A stretch of 64,000 bases of DNA from Dissulfurirhabdus thermomarina (GCF_012979235.1 NZ_JAATWC010000002.1:1-64000), one strand, 5' to 3'. Counted from the stretch's first letter, positions 9,085-17,603 are shown. Translations and numbers: made by a program. The notes: a model not told the origin generated them from the sequence alone.

Positions 9085-9903
9085 ATGAGCCTCGTGGGAG
9101 AGGAGAAGATCTTCGTCACGCCGGACGAGGGGGCGGGGCTCGGCCGGCCGCGCCGGTTCGCGGCGGCCCTCCTGAGCTTCGGGGTCTTCGCGGCGGTCTG
9201 GCAACTCGGGGTGGCCGCCTTCCACGTCTCGCCCCTGACTCTGCCGGGGCCCGCGGACGTCGCGGCGGGGCTCTGGGAGCTCCTCTGGTCCGGCCGCCTC
9301 CTCGATCACGTGGTGGCGAGCCTCTTCCGGGTGACCTGGGGGTATCTCCTCGCCGTGGTCCTGGCCGTGCCCCTCGGGCTCGTGCTCGGGGTCTGGTCCC
9401 TGGGCTGGCGGCTCTTCAACCCCGTGATCCAGTTCTTCCGGCCCATCTCGCCCTTGGCCTGGATCCCGCTGGCCCTCACCTGGTTCGGCATCGGCGACCG
9501 GCCCGCCATCTTCCTGATCTTCCTCTCGTCCTTCTTCCCGCTCCTGGTCTTCACCATGAGCGGCGTGGCCTGCGTCAAGACCACCTACATCCGGGTGGCC
9601 CTCAACTTCGGCATCCGGGGGGTGGAGCTTCTCCGGCGGGTCATCCTTCCCGGTGCCCGGCCGAGCATCGTGGTGGGGCTCCGGATCACCCTGGGGACGG
9701 CCTGGCTGGTGATCGTGGCGGCCGAGATGATCGCCGTGAAGTCCGGGCTCGGCTACCTCATCGTGGACGCCCGCAACGCCTTCCGCATGGACCAGGTGGT
9801 GGGGGGAATGGTGGTGATCGGCGCCATCGGCCTCGGCCTCGACCTCGTCATCCGCCGCCTCGAGCTGCTGCCGAGCATCCGGTGGCACCAGATGGAGCGA
9901 TGA
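9085..9903 (+). CDS. ABC transporter permease, SsuC/TauC (NitT) family
   Basis: Encodes 272 aa with about six membrane segments. The EAA-type cytoplasmic loop is GIRGVELLRRVILPGARPSI. Family members import sulfonates, nitrate, cyanate or thiamine precursors together with an ATPase and a periplasmic binding protein. ATG 9085 is chosen as the start because the longer in-frame sequence upstream runs through a degenerate repeat; the ribosome binding site is weak. The ATPase gene overlaps the stop codon. No binding-protein gene is adjacent, so the substrate cannot be deduced. Confidence 0.9.
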   Translation: MSLVGEEKIFVTPDEGAGLGRPRRFAAALLSFGVFAAVWQLGVAAFHVSPLTLPGPADVAAGLWELLWSGRLLDHVVASLFRVTWGYLLAVVLAVPLGLVLGVWSLGWRLFNPVIQFFRPISPLAWIPLALTWFGIGDRPAIFLIFLSSFFPLLVFTMSGVACVKTTYIRVALNFGIRGVELLRRVILPGARPSIVVGLRITLGTAWLVIVAAEMIAVKSGLGYLIVDARNAFRMDQVVGGMVVIGAIGLGLDLVIRRLELLPSIRWHQMER

Positions 9904-10688
9904 GGGAGCTGCGCGCCGAGGGGCTGGTCAAGGCCTACCGGGAACGGCGCCGCATCCCCGGACGCCCGCGCCTGGGGGGCACCGGGGCGGACTACCTCGT
10001 CCTCAAGGACATCAACCTCCACCTCAAGGGCGGGGAATTCACTTGCATCCTCGGTCCCTCCGGGTGCGGCAAATCCACGTTGCTCCGCATCCTGGCCGGC
10101 TTCGACCGGCCCACCTCGGGCCGGGTCCTCATCGACGGGGAACCCGTCCGGGGCCCGAGCCCCCGCCACATCTTCGTCTTCCAGGAGGACGGGCTCTTCC
10201 CCTGGATGACCGCCCGGGAGAACGTGGCCGTCGGGGCCCGGTTCATCCCGGACCCGGCGGAACGGGAGCGCCGGATCCGCGAATACCTCGACCTCGTGGG
10301 CCTCGAGGGCTTCGAGGAGCACTACCCGCACCAGCTCTCCGGCGGGATGCGGCGGCGGGCGGAGGTGGCCCGGGCCCTCATCACCAACCCGGAGATCCTT
10401 TTCATGGACGAGCCCTTCGGGGCCCTGGACTTCGTCACCCGGCTCCAGATGCGGGAGGAGATGGTGAACGTCCACCTCATGTTCGAGACCACCCTCCTCT
10501 TCATCACCCACGACATCGACGAGGCCCTCCACCTCGGCGACCGGATCGTGGTCCTGAGCGACCGGCCGGCCGAGGTGAAGGCCAACATCTCGCTCCCCTT
10601 TCCCCACCCGCGGGACCTCGGCTCGGGGGAACTGGCCGATCTCCGCCGCGAGATCTACTTCCTCATGGGCCTCCACGCGGCCCTCTAG
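9900..10688 (+). CDS. ABC transporter ATP-binding protein, SsuB/TauB (NitT) family
   Basis: Encodes 262 aa. Walker A is GPSGCGKST, the Q-loop is FQEDGLFPW, and Walker B is EILFMDEPFGALD. The signature LSGGM is followed by RRRAEVARAL instead of the usual QQRVAIARAL. The H-loop is ITHDIDEAL. The start ATG overlaps the permease TGA (ATGA), so the two are translationally coupled. Length is typical. It energises the importer formed with the upstream permease. Confidence 0.93.
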   Translation: MRELRAEGLVKAYRERRRIPGRPRLGGTGADYLVLKDINLHLKGGEFTCILGPSGCGKSTLLRILAGFDRPTSGRVLIDGEPVRGPSPRHIFVFQEDGLFPWMTARENVAVGARFIPDPAERERRIREYLDLVGLEGFEEHYPHQLSGGMRRRAEVARALITNPEILFMDEPFGALDFVTRLQMREEMVNVHLMFETTLLFITHDIDEALHLGDRIVVLSDRPAEVKANISLPFPHPRDLGSGELADLRREIYFLMGLHAAL

Positions 10689-10732
10689 GCTCGATCCCGC
10701 GGCTTGCCCCCGTTGGGGCGACCGGGTAGTCT

Positions 10733-10883
10733 CCCTGGATCCGCGGCGGCTTGGAGAGGGCGTCGGGCCGAGTCGCGTGGAACTGCAGGTCATGGGGGTG
10801 TGCCCTCCCGCGGCGAGTGCCCCCGCCCTTCGGGACGCCCGATAACGGGCCGTCTGCGGCGTTGGCGACTCGTCGATAATTAT
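10733..10883 (+). repeat. Dispersed repeat family 2, copy 2a (3' truncated)
   Basis: Starts CCTGGATCCGCGGCGGC and contains CGCCCGATAACGGGC and GGCGACTCGTCGATA, shared with the copies at 10996-11198 and 58406-58601. It breaks off at GTCGATAATTAT exactly where a family 1 element begins (GATGG at 10884). Confidence 0.8.
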
Positions 10884-10995
10884 GATGGCCTCGTAACAAG
10901 CCCCTGGGTGGAGGCCCGGCAAAGATCGCCGAATGCAAGGTGCGGGGATGTCGTGGAATGAGGCGTACTTGAGTTCCGCCGCAATGACGAGGCCC
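10884..10995 (+). repeat. Repeat family 1, copy C (3' truncated by family 2)
   Basis: Starts GATGGCCTCGTAACAAGCC and has the core CCCGGCAAAGATCGCC, GAATGCAAGG and GAATGAGGCGTACTTGAG. After GCCGCAATGACGAGG the family sequence stops and family 2 copy 2b begins. Confidence 0.85.
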
Positions 10996-11198
10996 CCGGA
11001 TCCGTGGCGGCTTTCAGCTCCATTGGGCCGGGGTGCCTGGAATCTCACATGGGCAGACATGATCCTCCGTAACGGACCCACCCCGCCGCCCTTCGGGGCG
11101 CCCGATAACGGGTCATCTGCGGTGCTGGCGACTCGTCAGGTATTATCGACATCGTCGCCGCCTTGTCTGGCCCGTTCTTGAACGCCACGGATCCAGGA
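10996..11198 (+). repeat. Repeat family 2, copy 2b (full length)
   Basis: Runs from CCGGATCCGTGGCGGC to CGCCACGGATCCAGGA. The outer ends form an imperfect inverted repeat around GGATCCGTGG. The interior shares GCCCTTCGGGGCGCCCGATA and GGCCCGTTCTTGAACGCC with the copy at 58406-58601. Its right end lies 9 bp before the next start codon. Confidence 0.85.
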
Positions 11199-11207
11199 CA
11201 CCTCCCC

Positions 11208-13715
11208 ATGATCCTCGACGAGTTGCTCCCATCGGTCCGGGCCCCGGCCCGCTACCTCGGAGCGGAGACCAACGCCCGGCGAAAGCCCTGGGACGGCGCC
11301 CGGTGCCGCTGGGCCCTGGTCTTTCCGGATCTCTACGAGATCGGGATGTCGCATCTCGGCCTCCACGTTCTCTACCACGTCCTGAACGACCAGCCGGACC
11401 TCCTCGCCGACCGGGCCTACTGCCCCGACCTCGACATGGAGCGGCTGTGCCGCGAGCGGGGGGTCCCCCTCTGGGCCCTCGAGAGCCGCCGGCCCTTGGC
11501 CGAGTTCGACGTGGTGGCGGTGACGCTCCCCTACGAGCTCTGCTACGCCAACATCCTCACGGTGCTGGATCTCGCCGGCATCCCCCTGCGCGCCGCGGAC
11601 CGCGGCCCCGGCGACCCCCTGGTGCTGGGCGGCGGCAGCGGCGCCGCCAACCCCGAGCCCGTGGCCCCGTTCTTCGACGCCGTCCTCTTCGGCGACGGCG
11701 AGGAGGCCGTGGTGGAGATCGCTCGGGCGGTGGCCGACTGGAAGGCCGCCGGCGGGCGGGACCGGCGGCGCCTCCTGGAGGCGCTCGCCGGCGTCGCCGG
11801 GCTCTACGTCCCCGCCTTTCATCCCGTCCGGTCCGACCCGGAGGGTCGTTTCCTGGTGCCGGTGGGGCCCCCGGAGGGGCCGGCCGGGGTGCCCCGCCGC
11901 GTCGCGGCCGACCTCGACGCCTTTCCCCCGCCGGCGGCCCCGCTGGTGCCCCTCGTCCGCATCGTCCACGACCGGCTCGGCCTCGAGGTGGCCCGCGGCT
12001 GCACCCGGGGGTGCCGCTTCTGCCAGGCCGGGGTGATCTACCGGCCCGTCCGGGAGCGGGACCCGGCCCTCCTCCTCGACCGGGCTGCGGCGGCCCTGGC
12101 GGCCACGGGGTGGGAGGAGGTCTCGCTCCTGTCGCTGAGCACCGGGGACTACTCCTGCCTGGAGCCGCTGCTCGCCGCGCTCATGCGCCGCCTCGGCCCC
12201 CGCCGGGTCGGGGTCTCGCTCCCCTCCCTCCGGGTCGGGACGCTGACCCCGGCGGTCATGGAGGAGATCCGAAGGGTCCGGAAGACGGGCTTCACCCTGG
12301 CCCCCGAGGCCGGGAGCGAGCGGCTCCGCCGGGTCATCAACAAGGGCATCACCGAGGCGGACCTCCTGGACACCGCGGCCCGGGTGTGGGAGATGGGCTG
12401 GCCCGCGGTGAAGCTCTACTTCATGATAGGGTTGCCCACGGAGACCCGGGAGGACGTGCTCGCCATCGCGGATCTGGCGCGGCGCGTGCGCGACGCCGGC
12501 GGGGCGGGGCGGCGCGGGCGCCAGGTCACGGTGAGCGTGGGGACCTTCGTTCCGAAGCCCCACACGCCGTTCCAGTGGGAAGCCCAGGTGGGGGAGGCGG
12601 TGTCCCGGGAGCGGATCGAAGAACTCCGGGCCGCCCTCCGGGGCCGCGGCCTCCGGCTCAAGTGGCACGACCCCCGGCAGAGCTTCCTGGAGGGGGTCTT
12701 CAGCCGGGGCGACCGGCGCCTCGCCGACCTGGTGGAGCGGGCCTGGCGCCTCGGGGCCCGGCTCGACGCCTGGTCCGATCACCTTCGGCCCGACCTCTAC
12801 CGCCGGGCGGCGGCGGATCTCGGGATCGACCTCGAGGCCTATCTCGGCCCCCGGGCCCTCCACGGGCCCCTCCCGTGGGACCACCTCCTTTCGGGTGTCT
12901 CCAGGGAGTACCTCCACCGGGAGCGGGACCGGGCCTTCCGGCTCGAGCCCACCCCGGACTGCCGGCGGGGCGGCTGCACCAAGTGCGGCGTCTGCGACTT
13001 CCGCCGGGTGCGGCCCGTGGTGCGCCCGGGGGCGCCGGATCTCCCCCAGGAGCCGGCCCCGGCTTCGCCTCCGCCTGCCGGGATCGCCCTCCGCCTCCGG
13101 TGGGAGAAGCGGGGGGGCGCCCGGTTCCTCGGTCACCTCGACGCGGCCCGGGCCTTTCACAGGGCGGCCCGCCGCGCGGCCCTCCCGGTGCGGTACTCGG
13201 AGGGGTTCCACCCGATGCCGAGGCTGTCCTTCGGGCCGCCGGTCCCGCTCGGGACGGAGAGCCAGGCCGAATGGGCGGTGCTGGTCCTCGAGCGGCCCGT
13301 GCCGCCCGGGGAGGTGGCCGAGCGGCTCAACGCCCACCTCCCGGAGGGGCTCCGGGTTGTGTCGGCCGAGCCCGCCGGCGCCGATCGGTCCGTGGCGCCC
13401 CCGGCGGAGGTCACCTACCGCCTGGATCTCCCCCGCCCGGTCCCGGACCTCGCCGAGCGGATCGAGGCCTTCCGGGAGGCGGCGGCCTGGCCCGTGACCC
13501 GCCGCCGGGGGGATCGGGAGCGGTCGGTGGACGCGCGCCCCCTGGTGGCGGCCCTCGAGCCCTGGCCGGGGGCCGGGGGGGAGGGGACGGCGCTCCGCCT
13601 CGTCCTCCGCTCCGTGTCCGGGGCCTCGCTCAAGCCCGCGGAGGTGGCGGCCTCGGTGCTCGGGCTCGACGCGGCGGTCCTCGCGGGCGTGCGGGTCCTC
13701 AAGGTGGGGGCGTGA
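11208..13715 (+). CDS. TIGR03960-type B12-binding-like radical SAM protein fused to DUF2344 (TIGR03936)
   Basis: Encodes 835 aa. An N-terminal cobalamin-binding-like region (about 20-190, VFPDLYEIGMSHLG, LGGGSG) is followed by a radical SAM core with C265-x3-C269-x2-C272 (CTRGCRFC). A Cys pair and GVCDF (about residue 590) follow, and the last 230 residues form a DUF2344 domain (FLGHLDAARAFHRA, SEGFHPMPRLSFG). ATG 11208 is preferred over upstream in-frame codons, which lie inside a repeat; AGGA at the repeat end is its only ribosome binding site. The family is widespread in anaerobes, often next to RNase G, and has no settled reaction. It overlaps the convergent DUF5714-like gene by 17 nt. 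Confidence 0.9.
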   Translation: MILDELLPSVRAPARYLGAETNARRKPWDGARCRWALVFPDLYEIGMSHLGLHVLYHVLNDQPDLLADRAYCPDLDMERLCRERGVPLWALESRRPLAEFDVVAVTLPYELCYANILTVLDLAGIPLRAADRGPGDPLVLGGGSGAANPEPVAPFFDAVLFGDGEEAVVEIARAVADWKAAGGRDRRRLLEALAGVAGLYVPAFHPVRSDPEGRFLVPVGPPEGPAGVPRRVAADLDAFPPPAAPLVPLVRIVHDRLGLEVARGCTRGCRFCQAGVIYRPVRERDPALLLDRAAAALAATGWEEVSLLSLSTGDYSCLEPLLAALMRRLGPRRVGVSLPSLRVGTLTPAVMEEIRRVRKTGFTLAPEAGSERLRRVINKGITEADLLDTAARVWEMGWPAVKLYFMIGLPTETREDVLAIADLARRVRDAGGAGRRGRQVTVSVGTFVPKPHTPFQWEAQVGEAVSRERIEELRAALRGRGLRLKWHDPRQSFLEGVFSRGDRRLADLVERAWRLGARLDAWSDHLRPDLYRRAAADLGIDLEAYLGPRALHGPLPWDHLLSGVSREYLHRERDRAFRLEPTPDCRRGGCTKCGVCDFRRVRPVVRPGAPDLPQEPAPASPPPAGIALRLRWEKRGGARFLGHLDAARAFHRAARRAALPVRYSEGFHPMPRLSFGPPVPLGTESQAEWAVLVLERPVPPGEVAERLNAHLPEGLRVVSAEPAGADRSVAPPAEVTYRLDLPRPVPDLAERIEAFREAAAWPVTRRRGDRERSVDARPLVAALEPWPGAGGEGTALRLVLRSVSGASLKPAEVAASVLGLDAAVLAGVRVLKVGA

Positions 13716-14370
13716 GGGGCGGGGTGTCCCGGGAGGCCGGGTAGTAGGGACATGCCCCGCGCCGGCAGCCGTGGGGGTGGCGCTCGGCGTGCCCGCAGGC
13801 CGGGGTGCGGGGGATCGGCAAGGCGACCCCGAAGTAGGCGTGGAGGAACCGGCAGGCCACCTCGATGCACTTGAGGGCGTAGGCCTTGCAGCAGCTCGGC
13901 CCGGTGAGGCCGGCCACGGCGGCCGCTGCCGCGGCCGTCACCGCCATGGTCCGGCGCTGCCGCTCGCGGGTGCCGCACTTCGAGCCCAGCAGGGTGGCGA
14001 AACACGCCCCCACGGCGGGGATCACCCCGCAGACCCCGGTGAGGCCGCAGTAGCCGCCGATGGCCTGGCGCCGTACCCGTTCCAGGATCTCCGCCTCGGC
14101 CGCCGGCGGGATCACCACGGTGCCCTCGGTGTTGAGGGCGGTGACGAGGGCCAGGGCGGCAATGGCGGCGTGGTGGCATCCCAGCATGGGCACGGCGGGG
14201 TCGTCGGTGACGACCTGGAAGAGCCGGACCGGGTCGGGCGAGGGATCGGCCCTGTACCGCGCGGTCGCCAGCTCGATCGCCGCCCGGTCGTGGCAATCGT
14301 CGCAGACGAAGTGTCCGCCGGGGCACCGGATGGCCCCCATGAAGGACCGGCCGCAGGAGGTACAGGTCAT
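13699..14370 (-). CDS. Cysteine-rich DUF5714-like protein; real start probably upstream across an in-frame UGA
   Basis: From ATG 14370 it encodes 223 aa rich in Cys pairs (CTSC, GGHFVCDDCH, GCHHAAIAAL, GGYCGLTGVCG, CCKAYALKC). DUF5714 is assigned from remembered family appearance; function unknown. Upstream the same frame continues through FVENCLTCGAPLEYLDRAIP, which would complete a CxxC...CxxC zinc-ribbon, back to TGA 14487-14485. No ATG, GTG or TTG occurs between that TGA and 14370. Beyond the TGA an in-frame ATG (14514-14512) with GAGG spaced 7 nt upstream encodes MADTHPDRC. So the gene may contain selenocysteine, be broken, or lack its first CxxC. Confidence 0.65.
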   Translation of the reverse strand: MTCTSCGRSFMGAIRCPGGHFVCDDCHDRAAIELATARYRADPSPDPVRLFQVVTDDPAVPMLGCHHAAIAALALVTALNTEGTVVIPPAAEAEILERVRRQAIGGYCGLTGVCGVIPAVGACFATLLGSKCGTRERQRRTMAVTAAAAAAVAGLTGPSCCKAYALKCIEVACRFLHAYFGVALPIPRTPACGHAERHPHGCRRGACPYYPASRDTPPLTPPP

Positions 14371-14602
14371 CGGGATCGCCCGGTCGAGGTACTCGAGGGG
14401 CGCCCCGCATGTCAGGCAGTTTTCGACAAAGCTCCCGGCTTCGCCGGACCCGGCGGCCCGAACGGGTCGCTGGTCGCCAGCGGTTCAGCAGCGGTCCGGG
14501 TGGGTGTCGGCCATGCCGTGCCTCGCGTCCGTGTCTCCGGCGGCGGAAGCCGCCTTTGTTCCATGATACCGCTCCCGGGCCCGGCGGGCCAGCCGGGGGC
14601 GG

Positions 14603-15115
14603 TCAGGCGGGGGGAGCCCCGCGTTTTTCGCCCGGTTCCAGCAGCCCCAGGAGCCCGCCGGCCGCGGCGACCCGATCGGCGAAGGGGGAGGGCGGGGCGA
14701 AGCGGAGCGCCGGGCCGCCGGTGGCGAAGAGGCGCCGGCCCTCCAGGTCGAGCACGGCCTCGAGCTCGGTCCCCGGGGGCCAGGGGACCGCTCCCTCCAC
14801 GCTCCGGTGGGGGATCCCCAGGTTGACGAGGTTCCGGTGGAAGATCCGGGCGAAGCTCCGAGCCAGGACGAGCCGGACGCCCCGCTCCCGGAAGACCTGG
14901 GCCGTCACCTCCCGGGAGGAGCCGCAGCCGAGGTTCCGCCCGGCCACGATCACGGCCCCCGGCGGGACGCGCCGGGACCACTCCTCGGAGACGCCCCGGA
15001 GGAAGCCCTCGCGGATGCGGGCGGGGTCCAGGCTGAAGTAGTCCGGCGGGTGGAGGAGGTCGGTGGAGACGTCGTCGCCCAGGACGAAGACGGGAACGGT
15101 GACGGGGCCGCTCAT
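14603..15115 (-). CDS. Aconitase-superfamily (LeuD/HacB-like) small subunit
   Basis: Encodes 170 aa, the swivelling small subunit of a two-protein hydro-lyase. GDDVSTDLL is near residue 13 and GRNLGCGSSREVTAQVFRE is the conserved substrate-binding core. In archaeal homologues a loop after the TD motif discriminates substrates (YLRT in homoaconitase, YLVY or YLVM in isopropylmalate isomerase); here it reads YFSL, so the substrate is open. Its ATG overlaps the large-subunit stop (ATGA). It is the last gene of a seven-gene minus-strand operon. Confidence 0.88.
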   Translation of the reverse strand: MSGPVTVPVFVLGDDVSTDLLHPPDYFSLDPARIREGFLRGVSEEWSRRVPPGAVIVAGRNLGCGSSREVTAQVFRERGVRLVLARSFARIFHRNLVNLGIPHRSVEGAVPWPPGTELEAVLDLEGRRLFATGGPALRFAPPSPFADRVAAAGGLLGLLEPGEKRGAPPA

Positions 15116-16398
15116 GTGCCGGGCCTCCTTCCGGGTGCCCCGCGCCGCGGCCCGTCCGGCGCCACCTCCTCGGGCGCGGCGATGCGGCCGGCCACGGCGC
15201 TGGCCGCCACCACCGGGGCGGAGGCGAGGTAGGTCTCGCCCCGGCCGGTCCGGCCGGGAAAGTTCCGGTTGGAAGTGGCCACCATGACCTGGCCCCGGCC
15301 GAGGATGCCCTTGTCGATGCCGCCGCAGGGCCCGCAGCTCGGGATGCCCACCATGCCCCCGGCCGCCACGATGTCGGAGAGGTAGCCCGCCTCCAGGGCC
15401 TCCTGGTAGACCGCCCGGGAGGCCGGGATCACCACGAGCCGCACCCCGGGCGCCACCCGGCGTCCCCGGAGGAGGCGGGCCGCGTCGGCCAGGTCCTCGA
15501 TGCGCCCCCCGGTGCACGAGCCGATGAAGGCCTGGTGGATGCGTACACCGGCGAGGGCGTCCACCGGCTCGACGTGCCAGGGGGCGGGCGGGACGGCCAC
15601 CAGGGGCCGGCCGGGAAGGGGGACGGTGAGTTCCCCGTGGTAGGCGGCGTCGGCCTCCGGCGCCAGGGGCGATTCCGGCCACCGCCCCCCCTTGGCCTCG
15701 ACGTAGGCCCGGGTCACCGCGTCGGGCACCATCAGGAAGAAGGCCGCGCCCATCTCGGCCCCCATGCAGGCCAGGGAGAACCGGGAGTCCATGGAAAGCG
15801 GCGGCTCGCACCGGTCCACGCACTCGTAGGCGAGGTCGGCCCCGGCGGGGGCCGGCCCGGTCCGCCGCAGCACGGCCAGGGCGGCGTCCTTGCCGCGGAT
15901 CCACGGCCCCCGGCGGCCCTCCAGGACGAGGCGCCGGACCTCGGGGGGCGCCATCCATGTCCACCCCGCGGCCATGGCGAAGAGGATGTCCGTGGAGCCC
16001 AGGCCCGTGGCCAGGGCCCCCAGGGCGCCGGCGGTCACCGTGTGGGAGTCCGCCCCGATGATGAACTGGCCCGGGCCGGTGGCCGGGTCTTCCACCAGGA
16101 GCTGGTGGCAGATGCCGTCGAAGGGGCGGTTTCGGATGCCCGGGAGCCCGGCGGTGAAGTCGAGGTACTTCTGGAGGATCTCGGCCCGTTCCGCGCTGGC
16201 CGGGGGCACGAAGTGGTCGGCCGCGGCGAGGATCCGCCCCGGGTGGGCCGGCGGGCGGCCCAGGGCCCGGAACCGGTCCACCAGGAGGGCGCCCGTGGCG
16301 TCGTGGAGGAGCAGGTGATCGTAGCGGACGTGGAGGAGGTCTCCCTCCCGGCCGGCGATGTGGGCCTCCAGGATCCGCTCGGTCAGGGTCGCCGGCAT
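15112..16398 (-). CDS. Aconitase-superfamily (LeuC/HacA-like) large subunit
   Basis: Encodes 428 aa, typical of the short LeuC/HacA type. Three cluster cysteines are seen in GSCTGGR and SCGPCGG, and GADSHTVTAGALGALATGLGS is characteristic. With the 170-aa partner it should bind a 4Fe-4S cluster and move a hydroxyl group on a 2- or 3-hydroxy di/tricarboxylate. It begins at ATG 16398 within the 3' end of the synthase gene (16-nt overlap). Isopropylmalate, homocitrate, citrate and citramalate derivatives are all possible substrates; the synthase next door favours homocitrate or citrate. Confidence 0.9.
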   Translation of the reverse strand: MPATLTERILEAHIAGREGDLLHVRYDHLLLHDATGALLVDRFRALGRPPAHPGRILAAADHFVPPASAERAEILQKYLDFTAGLPGIRNRPFDGICHQLLVEDPATGPGQFIIGADSHTVTAGALGALATGLGSTDILFAMAAGWTWMAPPEVRRLVLEGRRGPWIRGKDAALAVLRRTGPAPAGADLAYECVDRCEPPLSMDSRFSLACMGAEMGAAFFLMVPDAVTRAYVEAKGGRWPESPLAPEADAAYHGELTVPLPGRPLVAVPPAPWHVEPVDALAGVRIHQAFIGSCTGGRIEDLADAARLLRGRRVAPGVRLVVIPASRAVYQEALEAGYLSDIVAAGGMVGIPSCGPCGGIDKGILGRGQVMVATSNRNFPGRTGRGETYLASAPVVAASAVAGRIAAPEEVAPDGPRRGAPGRRPGT

Positions 16399-17603
16399 CC
16401 GGTGACCTCGGCGAGCAGGGCGTCCAGCACCGACTCGGAAAGCCCCAGCCGCGAGCGGTAGAAGCGGCGGCATTCCCGGACGAAGGCCCGGAGTTCCCCG
16501 TCCTTGTGCACCTCCTGGAAGGACTTGATCCGCTCGAGGAGACGGCGCTTTTCGGTCTCGGCCAGGCGCACCCCCCGCCGCTCGAGGAGCCACTCGAGGT
16601 GTTCGATCCCCGTGTGCTTGCCCAGCACGAAGCCCCGCTCCTGCCCCACCAGGGCGGGGTCGTAGGGTTCGTAGCTCCCCTCCCGGCGCAGCAGCGCCCG
16701 CGAGTGGAGCCCGGACTCGCAGCGGAAGGTGTTGAAGCCCGCCACGGGCTTGTGGGGGGCGATGGGGATGCCGGAGACCTCCTCCACCAGTTCGCAGAGG
16801 CCCCTGAGGGCCTCGGGGCGGACGTCGGTGGCGAGGCCGAGCAGCTCCCGCGCGGCCACCACGAACTCCTCCAGGGGGGCGTTTCCGGCCCGCTCGCCGA
16901 TGCCGTTCACGGTGCCCGAGAAGTAGGCGGCCCCCGCGGCCACGGCGGCCAGGCTGTTGGCCGTGGCGAGGCCGAAGTCGTTGTGGCTGTGGACGCCCAC
17001 CCGGATATCCGGGAAGGCGGCCCGGAGGCGGGCGACCTTCTCCCGCATCCGCCAGGGGGTGAGGGCGCCGACGCTCTCCGCCACGATGAAGTCGCGCACG
17101 CCGAGGCCGCGGAGCGCCAGGACGGCCTCGTGCTCCGCGGCTTCGCCCGACCGCCCGGCGTCCTCCAGGACCACCATGCAGGCGAGGTCCAGCCGCAGGG
17201 CCTCCTCCACGGCCGCAGAGATGCGGGCCTGGAAGGCCTCGAGGTCCACGGAGCGGATGAGCCCCCGGAGGATCCCGGAGATGGGGAAGAAGAGGAAGAC
17301 ACCCTGGGCCCCGAGGTCCCGGCAGCGCCGCACCTCGTCCGGGTCCGGCCGCACCGTGGCGAAGACCCGGGCGCGGAGCCCCTCGGCGGCGATGCGCCGG
17401 AGGGCTTCGGCCTCCTCCCGGGAGACCACGGGGAAGCCGGCGTCGAGGTAGGTGACGCCGGCGGCGTCCAGGGCCCGGGCGATCTCGACCTTCTCCCGGA
17501 CGGTGAAATAGACCCCGGCGGCCTGTTCCCCGTCGCGGAGGGTGCTGTCGATGGTGAGCACCGGGGGGCGGGCGGCGGGGTCGGCGGCGGTCGGAGCGGT
17601 CAT
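16383..17603 (-). CDS. Homocitrate synthase/NifV-like acyl-CoA:2-oxoacid condensing enzyme
   Basis: Encodes 406 aa of the DRE-TIM metallolyase family. The catalytic motif is DSTLRDGEQAAG (residues 19-30), the metal-binding motif is HSHNDFGLATANS, and GIGERAGNAPLEE follows. The DGEQAAG and HNDFGLATAN forms resemble NifV/AksA more than isopropylmalate synthase, and there is no C-terminal LeuA regulatory domain. No nif genes are nearby. Re-citrate synthase, a related enzyme known in anaerobes including sulfate reducers, is a real alternative. It sits between a lipoprotein gene (4-nt overlap) and the aconitase-like pair. Confidence 0.85.
   Translation of the reverse strand: MTAPTAADPAARPPVLTIDSTLRDGEQAAGVYFTVREKVEIARALDAAGVTYLDAGFPVVSREEAEALRRIAAEGLRARVFATVRPDPDEVRRCRDLGAQGVFLFFPISGILRGLIRSVDLEAFQARISAAVEEALRLDLACMVVLEDAGRSGEAAEHEAVLALRGLGVRDFIVAESVGALTPWRMREKVARLRAAFPDIRVGVHSHNDFGLATANSLAAVAAGAAYFSGTVNGIGERAGNAPLEEFVVAARELLGLATDVRPEALRGLCELVEEVSGIPIAPHKPVAGFNTFRCESGLHSRALLRREGSYEPYDPALVGQERGFVLGKHTGIEHLEWLLERRGVRLAETEKRRLLERIKSFQEVHKDGELRAFVRECRRFYRSRLGLSESVLDALLAEVTGCRRP

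Noticed and set aside
14465-14487. SECIS element after the UGA
   Set aside because: The hairpin starts only 3 nt after the UGA and has a 3-nt loop, unlike bacterial SECIS elements. The selenocysteine idea rests on reading frame and start-site evidence instead.
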